64,000 nucleotides of DNA from Symbiodinium natans (GCA_905221605.1 CAJNDS010002266.1:312228-376227); one strand, 5' to 3'; positions 51,622 to 61,110 are shown, counted from the first letter of the stretch. Program-made: numbers and translations. The notes: a model not told the origin generated them from the sequence alone.

Positions 51622-51828
51622 CTCTGAGCAAGATTTTTTCCTAACCCCAAAGTCTAAACCCGAAAACCCTCTAGCCTCTACACCCCAAACTCTGCACCTC
51701 CTAAACCCCAAATCCTACCCGAATCCCTATAAACCCCAAAGCCTAAACCCCTAAAACCTAGAAACCCTAAACCCCCTAAACCGCGAGACAAACCCTTAAC
51801 CTTTAACCCTAAATTCCCCATCCTCCAC

Positions 51829-51878
51829 CGTCATGTCGGTAGCTCGCCCTGGCTTCTCGGCTAGCCCGAGAGCAGCAG
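51829..51878 (-). CDS. Model 5 or linking exon
   Basis: Strong acceptor CCGTTCTCATTTCAG; AALGLAEKPGRATDMT; ACG|GTGGAG donor. Confidence 0.58.
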
Positions 51879-52104
51879 CTGAAATGAGAACGGAGTTGTT
51901 GGCCTTGCGGGGCTTCTTGGGCGAGGTTTTAGGGTCTCGGGGTTTAGGGTTTAGGGTTAAGGGTTTAGGGTTTACGGTTTAGGTTTCAGGGTCCAGGGTC
52001 CGGTTGACAGTATGCAGGCGAGGCAGGCGCAAAAATGTCAGGAGTTGTCAGGAGACCCGTGTGGCTTGACCGACTCAAGCACAGGCCAGAGTCTGGAGGG
52101 CTGG

Positions 52105-52250
52105 AGTGAAAGGACTAAGACTCGTACCTCTAAGCCCTAAGGTTGCACCCTTAAAGGCTCCCCTAAATATACTCCGAATATGACCTTAAGGACCTTTAAC
52201 CAGGGTCCACCACAACCCAAGGGGACCACCTGAAGGGTCCAAGGTAGAAC
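52105..52250 (+). repeat. Dispersed repeat D, copy 1
   Basis: Matches 56530-56705: GA(C)TAAGACTCGT, CCCTTAAAGG, then TTAAGGACCTTTAACCAGGG and CCCAAGGGGACCACCT. Confidence 0.72.
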
Positions 52251-52749
52251 CGCTGAAATCAAGGGTGGGACGGAGGAATGTGAGCCACGCAGTCAGGCCA
52301 CCGGCTTTACGTGCCCGGTGTGGAGGTCGAACAAAGAAAACACATGCTAAAACCGAGCGGCCTCTCTCCGTACATTGAGACACTAACTAGGAACTAACTA
52401 GACTTTACAGAAAAAAACAGACCCGAATCAACATTGACCAAAGACTACTACCACTACGAACTGGTTTTGATGGAGTGACTTGCTGCTACAACGGCTACGT
52501 GGTTGCAGTAGCAGTGCAGCTATAACCACAATGGTGTAGTGGTAGTGGCACTACTGCACAGCAGCACCACAACCAAGTGGACACTACACCCAGGTACATG
52601 TGGTGGCCACTACCAAACAGTTGAGCAAACATGAGCGGATTACACTTGAACCCGGCTATAAAACCTCGTCATTGGATTTTAACGGATTTTCAGATAAAGG
52701 GTTGGGGCTCTGCGCGAGGGTGCTCGTGCTGTAGCAACGGAGAGACTTT

Positions 52750-52842
52750 TCAGGAGATGGTCTGTTTCGACCCGAGGGCTGGCACCAGAGACCAAAGCGA
52801 GGGCCCCACACTCTGAAAGAGGCCCCTAAGACCTGACTCGCC
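52750..52842 (-). CDS. Candidate exon following the ankyrin repeats
   Basis: GAGTCAG acceptor. Two minus frames are plausible: GLRGLFQSVGPSLWSLVPAL ending in a stop, or VLGASFRVWGPRFGLWCQPS, which is phase 0. A plus-strand reading (MVCFDPRAGTRDQSEGP) also exists. Confidence 0.33.
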   Translation of the reverse strand, partial: GESGLRGLFQSVGPSLWSLVPALGSKQTIS

Positions 52843-52894
52843 CGAAATTCTATGGGGGATTCCAACAAGGGACCCGTAGGAAAAGTCACCCACA

Positions 52895-52962
52895 TTGTGG
52901 GATTCCCGTATATAATAAGGGCCCCTGTAAGGTACCCCTAATTTCGGAAACCCCCTATGAAC
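52895..52962 (+). repeat. Dispersed repeat R5, copy 2
   Basis: GGGATTCCCGTATATAATAA, CCCCTGTAAGGTACCCC; partner of 1255-1312. Confidence 0.65.
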
Positions 52963-52989
52963 CCCCATCACCCCACACCCCCGAGCCCT

Positions 52990-53064
52990 CCATACGATGG
53001 GCCTCGAACAAATGGTCGACCCCGCGGCTCCCCAGCCCTGCCGCAGTGAACAGGTCGGCTTGTC
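52990..53064 (-). CDS. Model 5 exon, end of ankyrin array
   Basis: CTGCAG acceptor; QADLFTAAGLGSRGVDHLFE; completes LLVQ-GQADL of the previous exon. Lower edge uncertain (GAG|GCCCAT is a possible GC donor). Confidence 0.55.
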
Positions 53065-56000
53065 CTGCAGGTGGAAGCTTCTTAGGGTTTAGGGTTTAGG
53101 GTTTAGGGTCTAGGGTTTACGGTTTAGGGTTTTTTGCATGCGACCCAAGTGCGCCAAGTGCCCCAGGTGACACGTGTCCCAAGTGTTGCGTGTCAAGTCG
53201 CCTAAGCGACCCAGGTGCCCCAGGCGACCCCAACGTCCCAAGCGATGGCCCCTGTAGCACACCCCGGGTTCAGTGAAGAGTCTCATAACACAGGTTCGTC
53301 AAAATCACTTTGCGTCAAGAATACATGTTGCTTTGTTTGCAATTCAAAGAAGGCCTTGCCTTCACTCCATGAGAGCTGCAAGTGGGCGGTCTTGGGGTTG
53401 GTAAGCAGGTCTGCAGACTCACGCGCGCTCGCAAAGCGCGCTTCCGTTTGGCATGCCCTAAACCCTCGGGGGCGGCTGCTTTGGAGTTCCTTCCTCAGAT
53501 TTTTCCTGGCGGGTGCTGGAAGGTTTGAAAACTTGCCGGGAAAAGGAATGGGATAGGCTCGACGGTTCAGATTCGGATCCAGCACCCACCGCCCCTAATA
53601 ACAAGGCCCCAAGACCCTAAAACCCGTCGGGGGCCTTGAACAAGCAACTTCACCACCGCCACGTGGCATCCATCGATGGCATCCAACAGTTCAGGGCAGG
53701 GCCCAGCAAAGGAACGGCTGGACACCTCCAGCTGAGGCAGGGGAGAACCGGATAACCCAGGAAGCCTCCTGACCGCCCTTTTGGCTACACTACATCCTGA
53801 GCCCGAAGCCCGAAGCCCGAAACCCTAAACCTCAAACCCTCAGCTGGAGGGTGAGTTTGGGCCACAAAGCAAGTGCTATACGGGGTCTGTTCTAGCGTAT
53901 TCCTGATACAGCTGATGGTATCTAAAATGGCCTGAAAGCTAAAACCACTAAATACATCCCGAATATCCCAAGCCCCAAACACACCCCGAAACCCTCAAAG
54001 CTCGCGGGAACTCCACCTGAGCCTTGCCGGCAAGAAGGGCTCGCACCACCTGGCTTTGGGGTTTGGGGCTGCAGGGTTTAGGCCTGCTAAACCCCTGAAC
54101 CTCCCTCGTGTTCCGTGAAGGACCAAAGTCAGTAGAAGAACTGAACCCCCCCCCCCCCCCGGTCCACACCCGGTACACCCTGTTTTGGGGTATATGGACT
54201 ACCCTCTATAAATCGAGCCCGAAACCCCCCAAATCTTGCCAGGTGATTCGGTTTGGGGTTTCGGGTTTTTGGGGTTCAGGGCAATGGCTAGAGAAAGTAC
54301 AACCGCCAGCACCTGTTCATGCCCCAGATAGGATGCCACTTGAAGCGCCGTGCGGCCAATCTCGATGTTGTCTTGAGACCTCTCGGTTTACACGAATAAA
54401 ACTGGGAATGGGCGTCTCGGGGATTCAGAAAGATGTAGGGGTACTAACGAGACCAGAGCGGCGTTGAACCCGACAGAGTAGTACTACATATGGACCCGCG
54501 GGGTCGTGGACTCCAAACCCTAACACCCTCAACGCTCAAAACCCCCAATCCAACCTGATCTTTCCATATTGCGCACATATGCCACTTACGCACTTACGTC
54601 CTTCGGGGTCTGTGACTCGGCTGTTGTCTAGGGTTTGGGTTTTTTAAGGAAAAAATTAGGGATTAGGGTTTAGGGCTTCGGGTTTGGGGTTTGGGGTTTA
54701 GGGCTTCTGGAAATCTAACCATTTGCTCGCCGAGACCAGTGTTACTTTACACCCTGCATCTTGCACTCACGCATAAACCCGTACTCAAGGTTGCTGAGAT
54801 GAGGACCCCGTGTTCCGATAAACGGCTTCCAAGCTGATTGGGGGCTTCGGTTTTTCGGGCGGACTAGCCCCACACCTTCAAGGTCGTCAATGCCCCTCCA
54901 CCTCCCTTACAAGTCCAAAACTCGTGCGTCGAAGCAGGGCAGGTGGACATGAAGCCGCGGGACACGAGAGCTTCAGCCCTATGGGCCCTACGCCCTGCCC
55001 CCAGTGGTCCCAGACTGGCGCCCTGGCCTGACCCATACGTCCGGATTCGCCTTGTGCGCCATGAGGTGCTTGACGATGTGCGGCTGGCCGAAATAGCAGG
55101 CCTTTCTATCCAGCTTGGGGTTCTGGACAGTGAAGAGAAAGGGTTTAGGCTATAGGGTTTCAATGGTCTTTAAGGGTCTTAAGCTTTTGTAGGGTTTGCT
55201 TACAGGGTTTATGTCCCACAACACTAAGCCCAAGTAAAGACGCAAGTCCACGCGCACCCCCCCCCCCCCACCCCCAAGCTCTGAACAACCAGTCGAGTCG
55301 AGTAGTGAGAAGGGCCTCATAAAGCAACGTCGCATTCGGCGCTGTGTCGAAGTTGATGAGACGGCCATTGAGATTGGCCTGTTGCTAAAGCGAGTTGTGG
55401 GGGGGGGGCACCTGGCACCAAACCCTGGAGGCTAGACCCACAAAGGTTTCTGTAACCTGACAGCCCTGACAAAAAAGCCTATTCATACTTGGTAGGCCAG
55501 TAACCACCTTACGATGGAGTACCCTTGTTGGTTGGTTACTGCATAAGGGAACCCAGAACCACTGGGCAGCCTCAAGCCCTAAACCCTAAACCCCAAACCC
55601 ATTTTTAACCCTAAACCCTAAACCGATTCATAGCTGGCAAAGGCTGCACCTTGTGGTCTGCAAGAAGCCTCATCATGCCCAGGTTGCCCTTTGCGATGGT
55701 GGCGCACACGGCCGGCCCTGTCCACCGAATCCTGGGCGCTCAAGGGTTTAGGGTTTAGGGTTTAGGGTTTCGGGTTGTAGGGGGTTGTTTTTTTGCTTGG
55801 GGCTTAGGGTTTTTGACCCGTCTGCAGCCAACCAGGACTTCAGCCGTCTTGATGTCATCTTTCTGACAGCCAGGCCTGGCACTGCCTGCTAGGATGGGCT
55901 TTAGAACCCTCTGAAAACAATCTTAAACGTGACCCTCCTTAACCCAATAAAGGAAAATACAAATATTTCCCAAGGGGGCCTACCAAGCCTAGAAAAGATT

Positions 56001-57616
56001 GCCATCCCAACTGTCATATTCCTAAACAGATCCTCTTAAACCAAATAAAAGAAAAGATAACAATACCCCAAGACCCTAAGCTAAACCCTAAACCCTAAAC
56101 CCTAAACCCTAAACCCTAAACCCTAAACCCTAAACCCTAAACCCTAAACCCTAAACCCTATCAAGCCTAGTATCCTTGCCATCCCAACTGTCATGGAGTA
56201 GATGCTAGCTGGATCGGCCCGGAAAGAAAGCAGCGTGCGCACCACCTCCTGCTCCCCGAGCTTCACGGCCAGGGTCAAGGGCGTGCCCTTGAACTCCTTG
56301 TTGTTTGTTTAGGGTTTAGGGTTTAGGGTTTAGGGGTTAGGCTTTAGGGTTTAGGGTTTAGGGTTTAGGGTTTAGGGTTTAGGGTTTAGGGTTTAGGGTT
56401 TGGGGTTTGGGGTTTAGGGTTTAGGGCTTAGGGTTTAGGGCGAAGCTCCTTGTTGTTGCGTCCCAGCTCATACTCCAGCTTGCAGTTAGGGTCGGCGCGC
56501 AGCTCCAGGAGCGTCTTGATGTCCTTGGGTTGTTCATGGGATTAAGACTCGTGCCACTTGGGACGTAACCCTAAACCCTAAACCCTAAACCCTAAACCCT
56601 TTAAGTACTCCTAATACGGCCCCTCTATTCCCTTAAAGGACCTTGAACAGGGGCCCCCAAACCCAAGGGCACAACCTCAGGGGGTAGAGAACACAACTCC
56701 TCCTAAACCCTGTACCAACCCTCAAAGGCCCTGATGAAGGCTTTAGGGCCTAGACCCTAAACCCTAAGCCCGAAACCCTAAACCCTAAAACCCTAAGACC
56801 CTAAAACCCTAAAACCCTAAAACCCTAAAAAACTCAAACCCTAAAACCCTAAAACCCTAAAACCCTCAAACCCTAAAACCCTAAAACCCTAAAGCCCTAA
56901 ACCATAGTGAGGCCATTGGGTTGGGGGCACGTCAAAGATGATTTTGGATCCCGCACCAAGCGTCGGAGCTGTTGCATTTGTCCAGCAGGCATTGCTTCAG
57001 AAAAACCTCCAGCTCCTCCGCCGACAAGGTGCTCAAGGTCAGCTGTGTCGGCCTGGGAAGTGTTGAGGGTTTAGGGCCCTAGGGCAGGCCGTAGATTGCT
57101 GTATGGTTTAGGGCTCAAGGCCTTACCCAATGCAGTCCTACGGTTTCGAAACCCTAAACCCCAAACCCTATAAACCCCAAACCTTCTAAACCCTAAACCC
57201 TAAACCCTAAACCCTAAACCCTAAACCCTAAACCTTAGGGAACTTAGGGGGGTAAGGGTGAGGGTTCAGGGGCTGGCACAAGAAGCCCCGAAACCTCACA
57301 GCACACCCCGAATCGCCAAACCCAGACCCTTATAAACCTCAAACCCCAAATACTTGAAAAACAAACGCTAAACCCTTAAACTCCTTAAACCCATAAACCC
57401 TTAAACCCATAAACCCTTAAACCCATAAACCCTAAAACCCTCAAACCCTTAAATCCTTAAACCCTTAGACCTTTAAACCCTTAAGCCCTTAAACGCTGAT
57501 TTCACCACAGTGGCAGCCCCGAGCCCGACGATGCCGTCGTTGTCTTCACCAGCTGCGGCACGACAGGGAGCATGGCCGGCGTTCTGCGCAGAGATCGCCG
57601 CCCTAAGCTGGGGCAT
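52990..57616 (-). CDS. Model 5: ankyrin-repeat protein
   Basis: Minus-strand exons from an ATG at 57616 to about 52990 encode a run of ankyrin repeats: DIKTLLELRADPN, GTPLTLAVKLGEQEVVRTLL, PAVCATIAKGNLGMMRLLAD, ANLNGRLINFDTAPNATLLY, ACYFGQPHIVKHLMAHKANP, RTALQVASYLGHEQ, VVRALLAGKAQ, ELLDAIDGCHVAVVKLLVQG. These fit the xxTxLxxAxxxGxxxxVxxLLxxxADxx consensus. Introns fall inside repeats and splice in phase, with GT, GC and GA donors. Ankyrin arrays bind protein partners. Being immediately 5' of a TRP-like channel on the same strand suggests they may be its N-terminal domain, as in TRPA/TRPN channels, but the link is not proven. Confidence 0.82.
53635..53731 (-). CDS. Model 5 ankyrin exon
   Basis: GCCTCAG acceptor; LEVSSRSFAGPCPELLDAID then GCHVAVVKLLVQ; TTCAAG|GCCCCC (GC donor). 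Confidence 0.72.
54017..54049 (-). CDS. Model 5 ankyrin micro-exon (33 bp)
   Basis: AAGCCAG acceptor, VVRALLAGKAQ, GCTCAG|GTGGAG donor. Completes the second helix of the repeat begun in 54313-54379. Confidence 0.75.
54313..54379 (-). CDS. Model 5 ankyrin exon
   Basis: CGAGAG acceptor; SQDNIEIGRTALQVASYLGH then EQ; GAACAG|GTGCTG donor. Mature junction HEQ-VVRALL. Confidence 0.78.
54454..54483 (-). CDS. Model 5 candidate micro-exon (30 bp)
   Basis: ATGTAG acceptor; TTLSGSTPL; CTCTG|GTCTCG donor; the next exon supplies W, giving GSTPLW, an ankyrin first-helix start. Confidence 0.5.
55039..55101 (-). CDS. Model 5 ankyrin exon
   Basis: AGAAAG acceptor; ACYFGQPHIVKHLMAHKANP then D; GAC|GTATGG canonical donor; 21 codons. 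Joins after ATLLYE. Confidence 0.78.
55316..55378 (-). CDS. Model 5 ankyrin exon
   Basis: CAACAG acceptor; ANLNGRLINFDTAPNATLLY then E; GAG|GCCCTT (GC donor); 21 codons, phase 0. Confidence 0.78.
55497..55546. repeat. Small inverted repeat
   Basis: CCAGTAACCACC and, about 35 bp on, GGTTGGTTACTG; possibly a remnant of a TIR element. Confidence 0.5.
55650..55717 (-). CDS. Model 5 ankyrin exon
   Basis: GGACAG acceptor; PAVCATIAKGNLGMMRLLAD then HK; CACAAG|GTGCAG donor. Confidence 0.78.
55890..56025 (+). repeat. Dispersed repeat C, copy 2
   Basis: Second copy of the family at 48709. Its tail CAAGCCTAG..TTGCCATCCCAACTGTCAT is repeated at 56162-56194, on the far side of the CCCTAAA array. Confidence 0.8.
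56083..56161 (+). repeat. CCCTAAA array between direct repeats
   Basis: Eleven heptamers separating two copies of a 30-bp sequence (55994-56023 and 56162-56194), as if the array had been inserted with, or expanded within, a duplication. Confidence 0.93.
56210..56296 (-). CDS. Model 5 ankyrin exon
   Basis: ACAACAAG acceptor; EFKGTPLTLAVKLGEQEVVR then TLLSFRADP; 29 codons. The lower edge could be 56206 (GC donor). A textbook ankyrin unit. Confidence 0.8.
56297..56448 (-). repeat. Introner-like intron built of heptamers, flanked by a 12-bp direct repeat
   Basis: The intron between two ankyrin exons is nearly all TTTAGGG (plus strand). CTCCTTGTTGTT occurs at both edges (56294-56305 and 56446-56457), so after splicing one copy remains (AACAACAAGGAG). 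The splice pattern is AAG|GAGCTT ... AACAAG|GAG, a GA-AG intron. Confidence 0.85.
56449..56523 (-). CDS. Model 5 ankyrin exon
   Basis: CCCAAG acceptor; DIKTLLELRADPNCKLEYEL then GRNNK; 25 codons, phase 0. The second helix and loop of one repeat. Confidence 0.8.
56530..56705 (+). repeat. Dispersed repeat D, copy 2
   Basis: Partner of 52105-52250; interrupted by five CCCTAAA units at 56566-56602 that the first copy lacks. Confidence 0.72.
56745..56905 (+). repeat. CCCTAAA/CCCTAAAA array
   Basis: About 20 units, largely the 8-mer ACCCTAAA form with an added A. Confidence 0.94.
56962..57042 (-). CDS. Model 5 exon before the ankyrin repeats
   Basis: ACACAG acceptor; LTLSTLSAEELEVFLKQCLL then DKCNSSD; GC donor (GAC|GCTTGG) chosen by phase. 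An amphipathic helix. Confidence 0.68.
57168..57238 (+). repeat. CCCTAAA array
   Basis: About ten heptamers in the first intron of model 5. Confidence 0.94.
57506..57616 (-). CDS. Model 5 first coding exon
   Basis: ATG at 57616 after GTCAG|ATCTCGCC, a possible trans-splice or cis acceptor; MPQLRAAISAQNAGHAPCRA then AAGEDNDGIVGLGAATV; GTG|GTGAAA donor; exactly 37 codons. Confidence 0.6.
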
Positions 57617-57639
57617 GGCGAGATCTGACTCTGGGTTTA

Positions 57640-57770
57640 GGGTTGGGGTTTAGGGTTTAGGGTTTAGGGTTTAGGGTTTAGGGTTTAGGGTTTAGGGTTT
57701 AGGGTTTAGGGTTTAGGGTTTAGGGTTTAGGGTTTAGGGTTTAGGGTTTAGGGTTTAAGGTTTAGGGGGT
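57640..57770 (+). repeat. TTTAGGG array, longest homogeneous tract
   Basis: Eighteen near-perfect heptamers, about 24 bp upstream of the model 5 start codon (minus sense). Confidence 0.97.
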
Positions 57771-57980
57771 TCGGGGCTTAGCGCTTAGGGCTTTGGGGTC
57801 GGTGGGGCGTTGACAGCGGGGGGTTTGGGTTAAGAGCTCAGGGTTGTGGTGAGAAGGGCTTCTCAACACCTTGGGAGGCGGATGGATGGAGAGGAGAAAT
57901 TTCATAGCAACCCTACGTAAGCCCTACAGAGGTTCTGTTCTTGAGGTGTTGCTGGCAGCTCAGTCCAGCAGGCTAGTATA

Positions 57981-58045
57981 GGGGCCTGAATAAATAGAAT
58001 AGGGCTTTGGGGGGTTGTAATTGCAAAGGGACCATAAGGGAATAT
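57981..58045 (+). repeat. Dispersed repeat R6, copy 2
   Basis: GGGCCTGAATAAATAGAATA, AGGGCTTTGGGG, AAAGGGACCATAAGGGAA; partner of 42065-42150. Confidence 0.7.
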
Positions 58046-58365
58046 GTTTAGCAATTATTCCGGCTCCTACATGATACAGCTTGAGCCAAAAGCCGTTGAC
58101 CACACTCGCTGCTGGTCGCTTAGAAGGGCGTCTGGTGATCTTTGTACCGGAACAACCTGGGACCCTCTTTGCCTACAGTTCTATGGGTTATACCTACTAA
58201 CTAAGGGTAGTTGCTACTAAACTGTAGGTACATAAAGTTCCAGGAAGGGGGCTCAGACGTATCGCACAGCACTACATGGGACGTGACATACCCTCGGAAC
58301 AACTCTCGATGCTTTCACAGAATGCCACAATAAGGTGGGTTGTTCGGCCAGCATCGCCGACAAAA

Positions 58366-58450
58366 GCAAGGATGGCCCTTAAAACCCTCTGAAAAATATT
58401 CCTGAACAAGATCCTCGAAAACTCAATAAGGGAAAAGGTAAAACATCCCA
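58366..58450 (+). repeat. Dispersed repeat C, copy 3
   Basis: GGATGGCCCTTAAAACCCTC, TGAAAAATATTCCTGAA, CAATAAGGGAAAA, ATCCCAGGGGCCTA. Confidence 0.78.
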
Positions 58451-59184
58451 GGGGCCTAATCCCTAAACTCTAAGCCTTACTAAACCCTCTACCAAGAAAA
58501 CGTTGAGCTGTACTTTCCCAATGCCAGCGCCAGCCTTCCTCGATCATCGGTTTGAGTTCCCCAGCTGCTCCACTCCGCGGCCTGGAGTTGAGGGGCTCAG
58601 GCAGGGTTTAGGGTTTAGGGTTTCGGGAATAGGGTTTATGGTTTAGGGCGTGTTTTGCGCTGCTTGAAACGGGAGCTTGTGAGGAACGCCCAGAGCAAAA
58701 ACTCTATGTTTGGCTGGATAATGTTTTATGCATAGGAGTTTTGTCAGTACATACTAACAGAGGGACGAGTAGGTGACGATATCGGGATCATAACTATGCT
58801 CGGCAAGAAAGAATATGCTATGGGAAAATGAAACAACATGAGCGTTATGAGCCTTCCATGCTAACCCTAAACCCTCAACCGCAAACCAACCACAACTACA
58901 ACATCTTCCGTGCCAGCGAGGAAAATTTAGGGCACCAGGGGCGAGCCAAGAAGGGGCCCCAGGACCTCTGAATCCCGAAGACGAGTTTGGGACCCTCTAA
59001 ACCCTACGCCCTAAACCTTACTAAGCCCTGCTCTTCCAGAAAACTCTAAAGGAACAAGGCTTCGGGGTTTGGGGAGTTGGGGTTCGGGGTCTCGGGGAAC
59101 GCAGGTCCAGAACCTGAGACCCCAAATCCCAACCCTAAACCCAAAAATCCAGACCCCAGTGTCGGCCATGCTAAACTCGGGTAC

Positions 59185-59228
59185 CTGGCCTGCTTGCCGA
59201 AGTTGATGCGGCCTCGCCAAGGAGGGGT
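59185..59228 (-). CDS. Probable exon, product unknown
   Basis: CCCTGAG acceptor; TPPWRGRINFGKQA; GCCAG|GTACCC donor. Upstream of model 5 on the same strand, so it probably belongs to another gene. Confidence 0.42.
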
Positions 59229-59384
59229 CTCAGGGATGAGACAGGTTTGGAGTTTTAGTGCTTACAGGGTTTTGGGGGGTTTTGAAAAAGGGGGTTTTAG
59301 GGTTTACAGGACTTGCAGGGCTTAAAGGCTTCGTTAGCAGTGCGCGTGCAAACCGGCACCGCTGACTTAACTGATTTCTGCCAC

Positions 59385-59500
59385 TTGCCCCGCTTGAAAC
59401 AAAACGATTAGAGCCACTAGCCGTTGGGGCAAGTGGGGCAAAATCAATTCGCTCTTCCGGAAGTGCAAGTGGGGCAAGTGGGGCAATATCGATTCGCGGT
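59385..59500. repeat. Inverted cluster of CCACTTGCCCC / GGGGCAAGTGG
   Basis: One CCACTTGCCCCGCTTG on the left, three GCAAGTGGGGCA copies on the right, two of them followed by AAATC/TATCGATTCGC. Could fold into a large stem. Confidence 0.8.
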
Positions 59501-60006
59501 TGCCGTGAGCGCTCGCACTGTTCGGTCTTTGTCAGAAGGCGCGTTCCTCATTTTGGGAAGTACTCCCTCTGTACGTTAGCAAAAGAAACCTTAGACCCGA
59601 AACGTTTAGGGATTACAGGGTTTAGGGTTGACAGGGTTTAGGGTTGATAGGGGTTTAGGGTTTAGGGCAACCAACTCAAACTAGCACATAAGGGACATTT
59701 TATGTAATCACAACTGTGCAGAATCATCGATTTTGGGGGCGGCTTCTGTAGGTGGGACCCCACCAACACTCCAACCATGAACCCCTAAAACCCCAACTAA
59801 AGCCCTAAGACCCCAAAACCCTAAAACCCAACGACCCTAAAACCCTTAACCCCCTAATAGCCTAAAGACCCCTAAACCCCTGAACCCCTTACTTGTTTTT
59901 GAAAGTGAGTCGGACTTTGCATATTGCCTCCGTCCACCCCTTACGAGGCGCTCACTGAATGGAAGCTCCCCACTCACCTGAACCCCTTAAAGCCTAAGAC
60001 CTAAAC
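59501..60006. other. No gene recognised
   Basis: TTTAGGG at 59600-59670, CCCTAAAA variants at 59780-59890. A CAGGTGAGT consensus donor on the minus strand (59965-59980) has no clear exon attached. Confidence 0.55.
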
Positions 60007-60043
60007 CGTGCTGCCGCCTTCCCAAACATCGTGCATGAGGCGC
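60007..60043 (-). CDS. Candidate short exon
   Basis: TGGAAG acceptor; ASCTMFGKAAA; GCACG|GTTTAG donor in heptamer-type sequence. Confidence 0.35.
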
Positions 60044-60698
60044 CTTCCAGGTCTATTTGGGTCTTTAAGGGGATTGGGTTTAGGGTTTAGGGTTTGGGGT
60101 TTAGGGTTTAGGGTTTTAAGGGGATTAGGTTTAGGGTGTAGGGCTTGTAGGCACTAGAGATTAGGGTTTAGGGTCTGGGGTCTAGGGTGTAGGGCTTGTA
60201 GGGCTTGAGGGGCTGTAGTCTAGGTTATGAGTCGCGTTTGTCCATGAAGGAGGCTCGTTGCGAGCACATGGGGAGACCCTAAACCTGAACTCAAGACTCT
60301 CAACACGCTCAACACTCTCAAAACCCAATACCTAAAAACCCTAAAAGGCCAAAAAGCCCTAAAACCTTGAACAGCCTGACAAATCCGAAACTCCTGAAAT
60401 TTTGCACAAACATCCAGAAATTTCCTAGCAAACCTAAAAACCCTGAAACCCCCAAAACCTCTAAAAGCCCACCAAAAAAACAAAAGACCAAATAAAATCA
60501 TTAAATCGTAAAGGCCTGGAAAACCCTAAAAACCCTAACTAAGCCCTACAACCCTAAAAGCCTAAACACCCTAAAACCCACAAAAGAAAACAAACTCCCA
60601 AAAACCTGAACATCCTAAAAACCCGAAAACAAACCCTAAAACCTTTCAAAACCCTCACGGCCCAAAGTCCTAACACCCAAAACCACTTTGTCCTCAAC
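60044..60698. other. Heptamer-variant intron-like stretch
   Basis: TTTAGGG variants (60070-60210) then A-rich CCCTAAAA, CCCGAAAAC variants to 60690. Several minus ORFs here are translations of repeats (FGVFRVF-like) and are not genes. Confidence 0.6.
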
Positions 60699-60781
60699 CT
60701 TTTCGTGCCGCGGAACTCAAAGCCGCCATAAGCGCCGTCGCCGCCGTCGATGAAGCAGCCACCCAGCATCAGCACTGTCGC
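60699..60781 (-). CDS. Probable exon, glycine/aspartate-rich
   Basis: ATAGAG acceptor; ATVLMLGGCFIDGGDGAYGG then FEFRGTK; AAAAG|GTTGAG donor. Strong coding character. DGGDGAYGG might be a metal-binding or turn-rich loop, but no family is recognised. Confidence 0.58.
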
Positions 60782-61066
60782 CTCTATTTTTTGTTTTTTT
60801 TTTTTAAGGGTTCAGGTTCAGGGTTTAGGGTTTAGGGTTTATGGTTTAGGGTTTAGGGCTTAGGGGCACTTGGCGGGGTGCTTTCAATTGGCAGGGTTTA
60901 GGGTGATAAGGTCTAGAGGATTTATACGATTTTCGGGTGTACAGGGTTCATGGGGTTAATAAGGTTTATGAGGTTTATGGGCGTTTATGGAGTTCATGGA
61001 GTGTAGGGTTTAGGATTTTGGGTTTCAGAAAGGAGGGATCTAGGACTTCTACTTATGCTAGGATGC

Positions 61067-61110
61067 CTGGTAGTTCCGTCCCACAACAGGACCCCATTCG
61101 GAACAGCCAT
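61067..61110 (-). CDS. Possible first exon
   Basis: ATG at 61110: MAVPNGVLLWDGTT; CCAG|GCATCC (GC donor). Upstream of 60699-60781 on the same strand; phases do not match directly. Confidence 0.42.

Larger units (their letters stand above)
57617..59184. other. 5' flank of model 5 and repeats
   Basis: TTTAGGG array at 57640-57770, then heptamer-poor DNA (57830-58450) holding R6 copy 2 and repeat C copy 3, likely upstream region. Weak islands at 58500-58600 and 58925-59005 are open on both strands. Confidence 0.5.

Noticed and set aside
60220-60560. Minus ORFs rich in phenylalanine, valine and arginine
   Set aside because: Direct translations of CCCTAAAA-type repeats (VFRVF/GFRVL patterns), which occur all over the window.
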